Assembly (NCBI GenBank): GCA_041750795.1
Contig: JBGSYQ010000154.1
Location: 1-13,377, forward strand
Length of the DNA stretch: 13,377 nucleotides
Reading direction: 5' to 3'
Origin: JTS-RE94 sp041750795
GTDB lineage: Bacteria; Planctomycetota; Planctomycetia; Pirellulales; PALSA-1355
Part shown: positions 11,324 to 13,377 of the stretch, piece by piece
Layout of the letters: each line of letters opens with the position of its first letter
How positions within the stretch are numbered: the stretch's first letter is position 1
Made by a program: the position numbers and the translations under genes
Notes under the pieces: generated by a model
Told to the model about the DNA's origin: nothing
What the model saw: the letters and a program-made list of their open reading frames with translations, nothing else
Databases searched by the model: none

Positions 11324-13377
11324 TCAGCAGATAGGCCAGCAAATCCGCCATCGCCTCCGGCGAAATCTCTTTTTCCAATCCCTCGGGCATGATCGATTGG
11401 CCGCTGGCGTGCAGCTCGTCGATTTGATCGCGCGGCACGGTGTCGGTGGCGTTCTCGGCGCGGCGCAGAGTGACGCTGTTGGCCGTTTCCGCTGCGACGA
11501 TGCCGGTGAGCGAGCGTCCGTCGGTGGTAACTACGATGTAGTTGACGAACTGCGGATTCACTTCACGATTGGGATCCAGAATGTTGACCAGCAGTGCCTC
11601 GGCGCCGCGCGTTTTGAAGGCCGCCAGGTTCGGCCCGATCTCATGGCCCACGCCTTCCAGGCGGTGGCAAGTGGCGCAGTTCTTTTGAAACAGGGCCCGC
11701 CCGCGCGAAGGATCGCCATCGGCCGTCAATGCGCCGCGATAGGCGTCGACCACGTCCTGGCGCCGGCCCAACTTGATTTGCGACAAGTACGGCACCGCGC
11801 GCTCTCGCACCCGTGCATCGGCGTGCTGTTCGAGCGAGCGAAACCGCGCGGGATCGAGGTCGGTCATGGCAAGCCGGCCATCGTCCAGCGCGTCGAACAG
11901 GGCCAGCAGCGACTCGGGCCGCGCGAAGATTACCTCGGTTGCCTCGGCGCGCAGCTTGGGGCTCATGCTCGGCCAGGCCGCCAACAGCGTCGGCGCGATG
12001 GACGGGTCGGAGAAATTGCCCAGCGTGTTAATGGCGGCCGACTGCACGTCCTGAGGCTGTTGACTCGAGACGAGCGGCGACAACACATCTCCGGCCGCGG
12101 CGAAATCTCCCAGCGCCAGCAGGCGAATCGCGTCTACCCGCGCGGCCGGCGACTCTCGGTCGTCGGCGGCGCGAACTTGGGCCTTGGCCAGGATGCCAGC
12201 CAGGATTTGCAGCGGCTTCTTGCTCTCTAACGACGCCAGCCGTGCCTGCAGCGCGCCAGGTTTTCTGGATGACCCCTCGCCCAGTCCGCGTACGATGGCG
12301 ACGGCGAGATCGCTCTCGTCGGCGGGCAGCGCTTCGAGCGCAGCGACCAGTTTGGACATCGCGTCGCGGTCGTTCTGCCGCGCGATCAGGCCCGCGAGCT
12401 CGCCGAGCAGCGACTTGCCTTGGTTGGTGGCACGCCACGCCTGGTCGGATGCAAGCGATTGGAACACGTCACCCGCTCCGCGTCCCAGCGAGCTGAAGAC
12501 CGCCAGGCGGATCCATTTATCGGCGCCGCTGTGGCGTGCAATGGCCGCCAGCGCCGGGTAGCGAGCCGCATCGTCAAGCTCGCCCAGCGCAAACGCCAAC
12601 TGATAGCGCACGCGAAGATCGGGATCGTCGGCCAGCGAGCACAACTTCGCTCGCAGCGCGGACGACTCGCCGGCGATCGTCTCGGACAAGCGCACCGCGT
12701 GCTCGCGCACGCGGGGATTCTCATCACCCAGCCGCGCGATCAGCGTCTCGGGCGTCAGGGCTTGCAGTCCCGCCAGCGCGTACAGCGCGTGCATGCGCCC
12801 CTCGGCCAGCATCGACAGCGCCGCAAGTTGTTCCAAGGGCGCAATGGCTGCGCGATCCTGTCGCTGGAACAGCAGCCGCGCGGCCGTGTCGCGGTGCCAG
12901 CCGTTGGAGTGCGCCAGCGTAGCGACCAACTGGGCGGTCGAGGCGTCGCCCAACCGCGGCAGCGGCCGTTGCTCGAACCCGTCGGGCACGACGCGATAGA
13001 GCCTCCCCCGGTCGCGCCCGCTGGTCAAATCGATGTGCTGCTTGATTTCCGGCGGCAGGCTCGCCGGGTGCTCGATCACTTCGCGATAGACGTCGATCAC
13101 GTACAGCGCGCCGTCAGGTCCGTTCACGAACTGCGCTGGGCGAAACCAATTGTCCGTCGAAGCCAAAAACTCTTTCTTCTCGTCTGCACGATGGGCGATC
13201 ATGCCCACGCCGTCGGGCTCCAGTCGCTTGCGATGCACGATGTTGCTGCCCACGTCGCCGGTGAATGACTGGCCGACGTACTCCGGCGGCAGCGCGTCGC
13301 CGCGATAGATCGTCGTGCCGGTGGCTCCGGTAAAGTAGCCGCCGGCGCGTCCGCCCCCTTCGACGGGGCCGGTCGCG
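11313..13377 (-). CDS. PVC-type heme-binding protein with propeller end, helical repeats and CxxCH domain (N-terminus outside window)
   Basis: The frame is open from the TAA at 11315-11313 to the right edge, so the last 687 residues are visible. The first 120 or so (GGYFTGATGTTIYRGDALP; FVNGPDGALYVIDVYREV) are the end of the beta-propeller "membrane-bound dehydrogenase" region typical of Planctomycetes and Verrucomicrobia. Visible residues 130-530 are Ala/Leu-rich helical repeats of HEAT type. A c-type cytochrome domain follows, with CATCH at visible residues 567-571 (bases 11664-11678) and likely axial Met663 in SIMPEGLE. The family is exported and thought to oxidise sugars or other organics and pass electrons to a heme; that function is mostly by analogy. 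A GTG at 13253 is internal, not the start. It is the first gene of the cluster seen here and overlaps the amidohydrolase gene by 11 bases if that starts at ATG. Confidence 0.93.
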   Translation of the reverse strand, partial: ATGPVEGGGRAGGYFTGATGTTIYRGDALPPEYVGQSFTGDVGSNIVHRKRLEPDGVGMIAHRADEKKEFLASTDNWFRPAQFVNGPDGALYVIDVYREVIEHPASLPPEIKQHIDLTSGRDRGRLYRVVPDGFEQRPLPRLGDASTAQLVATLAHSNGWHRDTAARLLFQRQDRAAIAPLEQLAALSMLAEGRMHALYALAGLQALTPETLIARLGDENPRVREHAVRLSETIAGESSALRAKLCSLADDPDLRVRYQLAFALGELDDAARYPALAAIARHSGADKWIRLAVFSSLGRGAGDVFQSLASDQAWRATNQGKSLLGELAGLIARQNDRDAMSKLVAALEALPADESDLAVAIVRGLGEGSSRKPGALQARLASLESKKPLQILAGILAKAQVRAADDRESPAARVDAIRLLALGDFAAAGDVLSPLVSSQQPQDVQSAAINTLGNFSDPSIAPTLLAAWPSMSPKLRAEATEVIFARPESLLALFDALDDGRLAMTDLDPARFRSLEQHADARVRERAVPYLSQIKLGRRQDVVDAYRGALTADGDPSRGRALFQKNCATCHRLEGVGHEIGPNLAAFKTRGAEALLVNILDPNREVNPQFVNYIVVTTDGRSLTGIVAAETANSVTLRRAENATDTVPRDQIDELHASGQSIMPEGLEKEISPEAMADLLAYLLNAF

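Noticed and set aside
13251..13253. GTG at 13253 as the start of the cytochrome protein
   Set aside because: The upstream codons to the window edge stay open and encode typical propeller sequence (YFTGATGTTIYRGD), so the gene continues beyond the window.
11184..13268. Long plus-strand open frames opposite the cytochrome protein gene
   Set aside because: The minus strand has HEAT-like repeats, CxxCH and the propeller end; the plus-strand frames are Arg/Gln-rich shadows.

Overview
The window looks like a GC-rich chromosome segment from a planctomycete, probably of the Pirellulales. Support comes from the type of gene content: a large PVC-type protein with helical repeats and a C-terminal CxxCH cytochrome domain, Tat-exported Gfo/Idh/MocA and amidohydrolase enzymes, a ceramidase-like secreted hydrolase, a DisA_N-type protein with a long N-terminal sensor region, and weak or absent Shine-Dalgarno sequences before several genes. 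The assignment is an inference from gene families, not from a marker gene.

Left part (1-1693, + strand): the C-terminal end of an unidentified protein is followed 49 bases later by an ABC ATPase (GTG start, clear RBS). They probably belong to one export or ABC-2 type operon whose membrane part lies left of the window. Middle-left (1698-3982): a divergent pair, a YjbQ-family protein (-) and a cytosolic protein with a sensor region and a diadenylate-cyclase-like domain (+). The pair is bracketed on both sides by two related, mutually inverted GC-rich repeat elements (A, 1698-1826; B, 3870-3982). Each element fills the gap between convergent genes and shares a 24-base segment with the other (23 of 24 identical). 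This is the most unusual structure in the window.

Middle (3983-6297): an SLC13/DASS-type anion transporter (-) and a Nudix hydrolase of the ADP-ribose pyrophosphatase type (+) are transcribed divergently from a 200-base gap that contains promoter-like sites for both directions and a short repeat also found near 2313-2342. A 29-base hairpin (6299-6327) separates the Nudix gene from the next, convergent cluster.

Right part (6327-13377, - strand): five genes in one direction. In transcription order they are a PVC-type cytochrome protein (its start lies beyond the right edge), a Tat-exported amidohydrolase (starting at or just after the stop of the first gene), a secreted neutral-ceramidase-like hydrolase, an iron-containing alcohol dehydrogenase, and a Tat-exported Gfo/Idh/MocA oxidoreductase. 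The 134-base gap before the alcohol dehydrogenase holds a plausible internal promoter, so the last two genes may be a separate unit. The cluster resembles planctomycete loci for degradation of organic substrates in the periplasm, but the substrate cannot be read from the sequence. No tRNA, rRNA, CRISPR array, transposase gene or phage gene was seen, and no gap between genes exceeds 300 bases.
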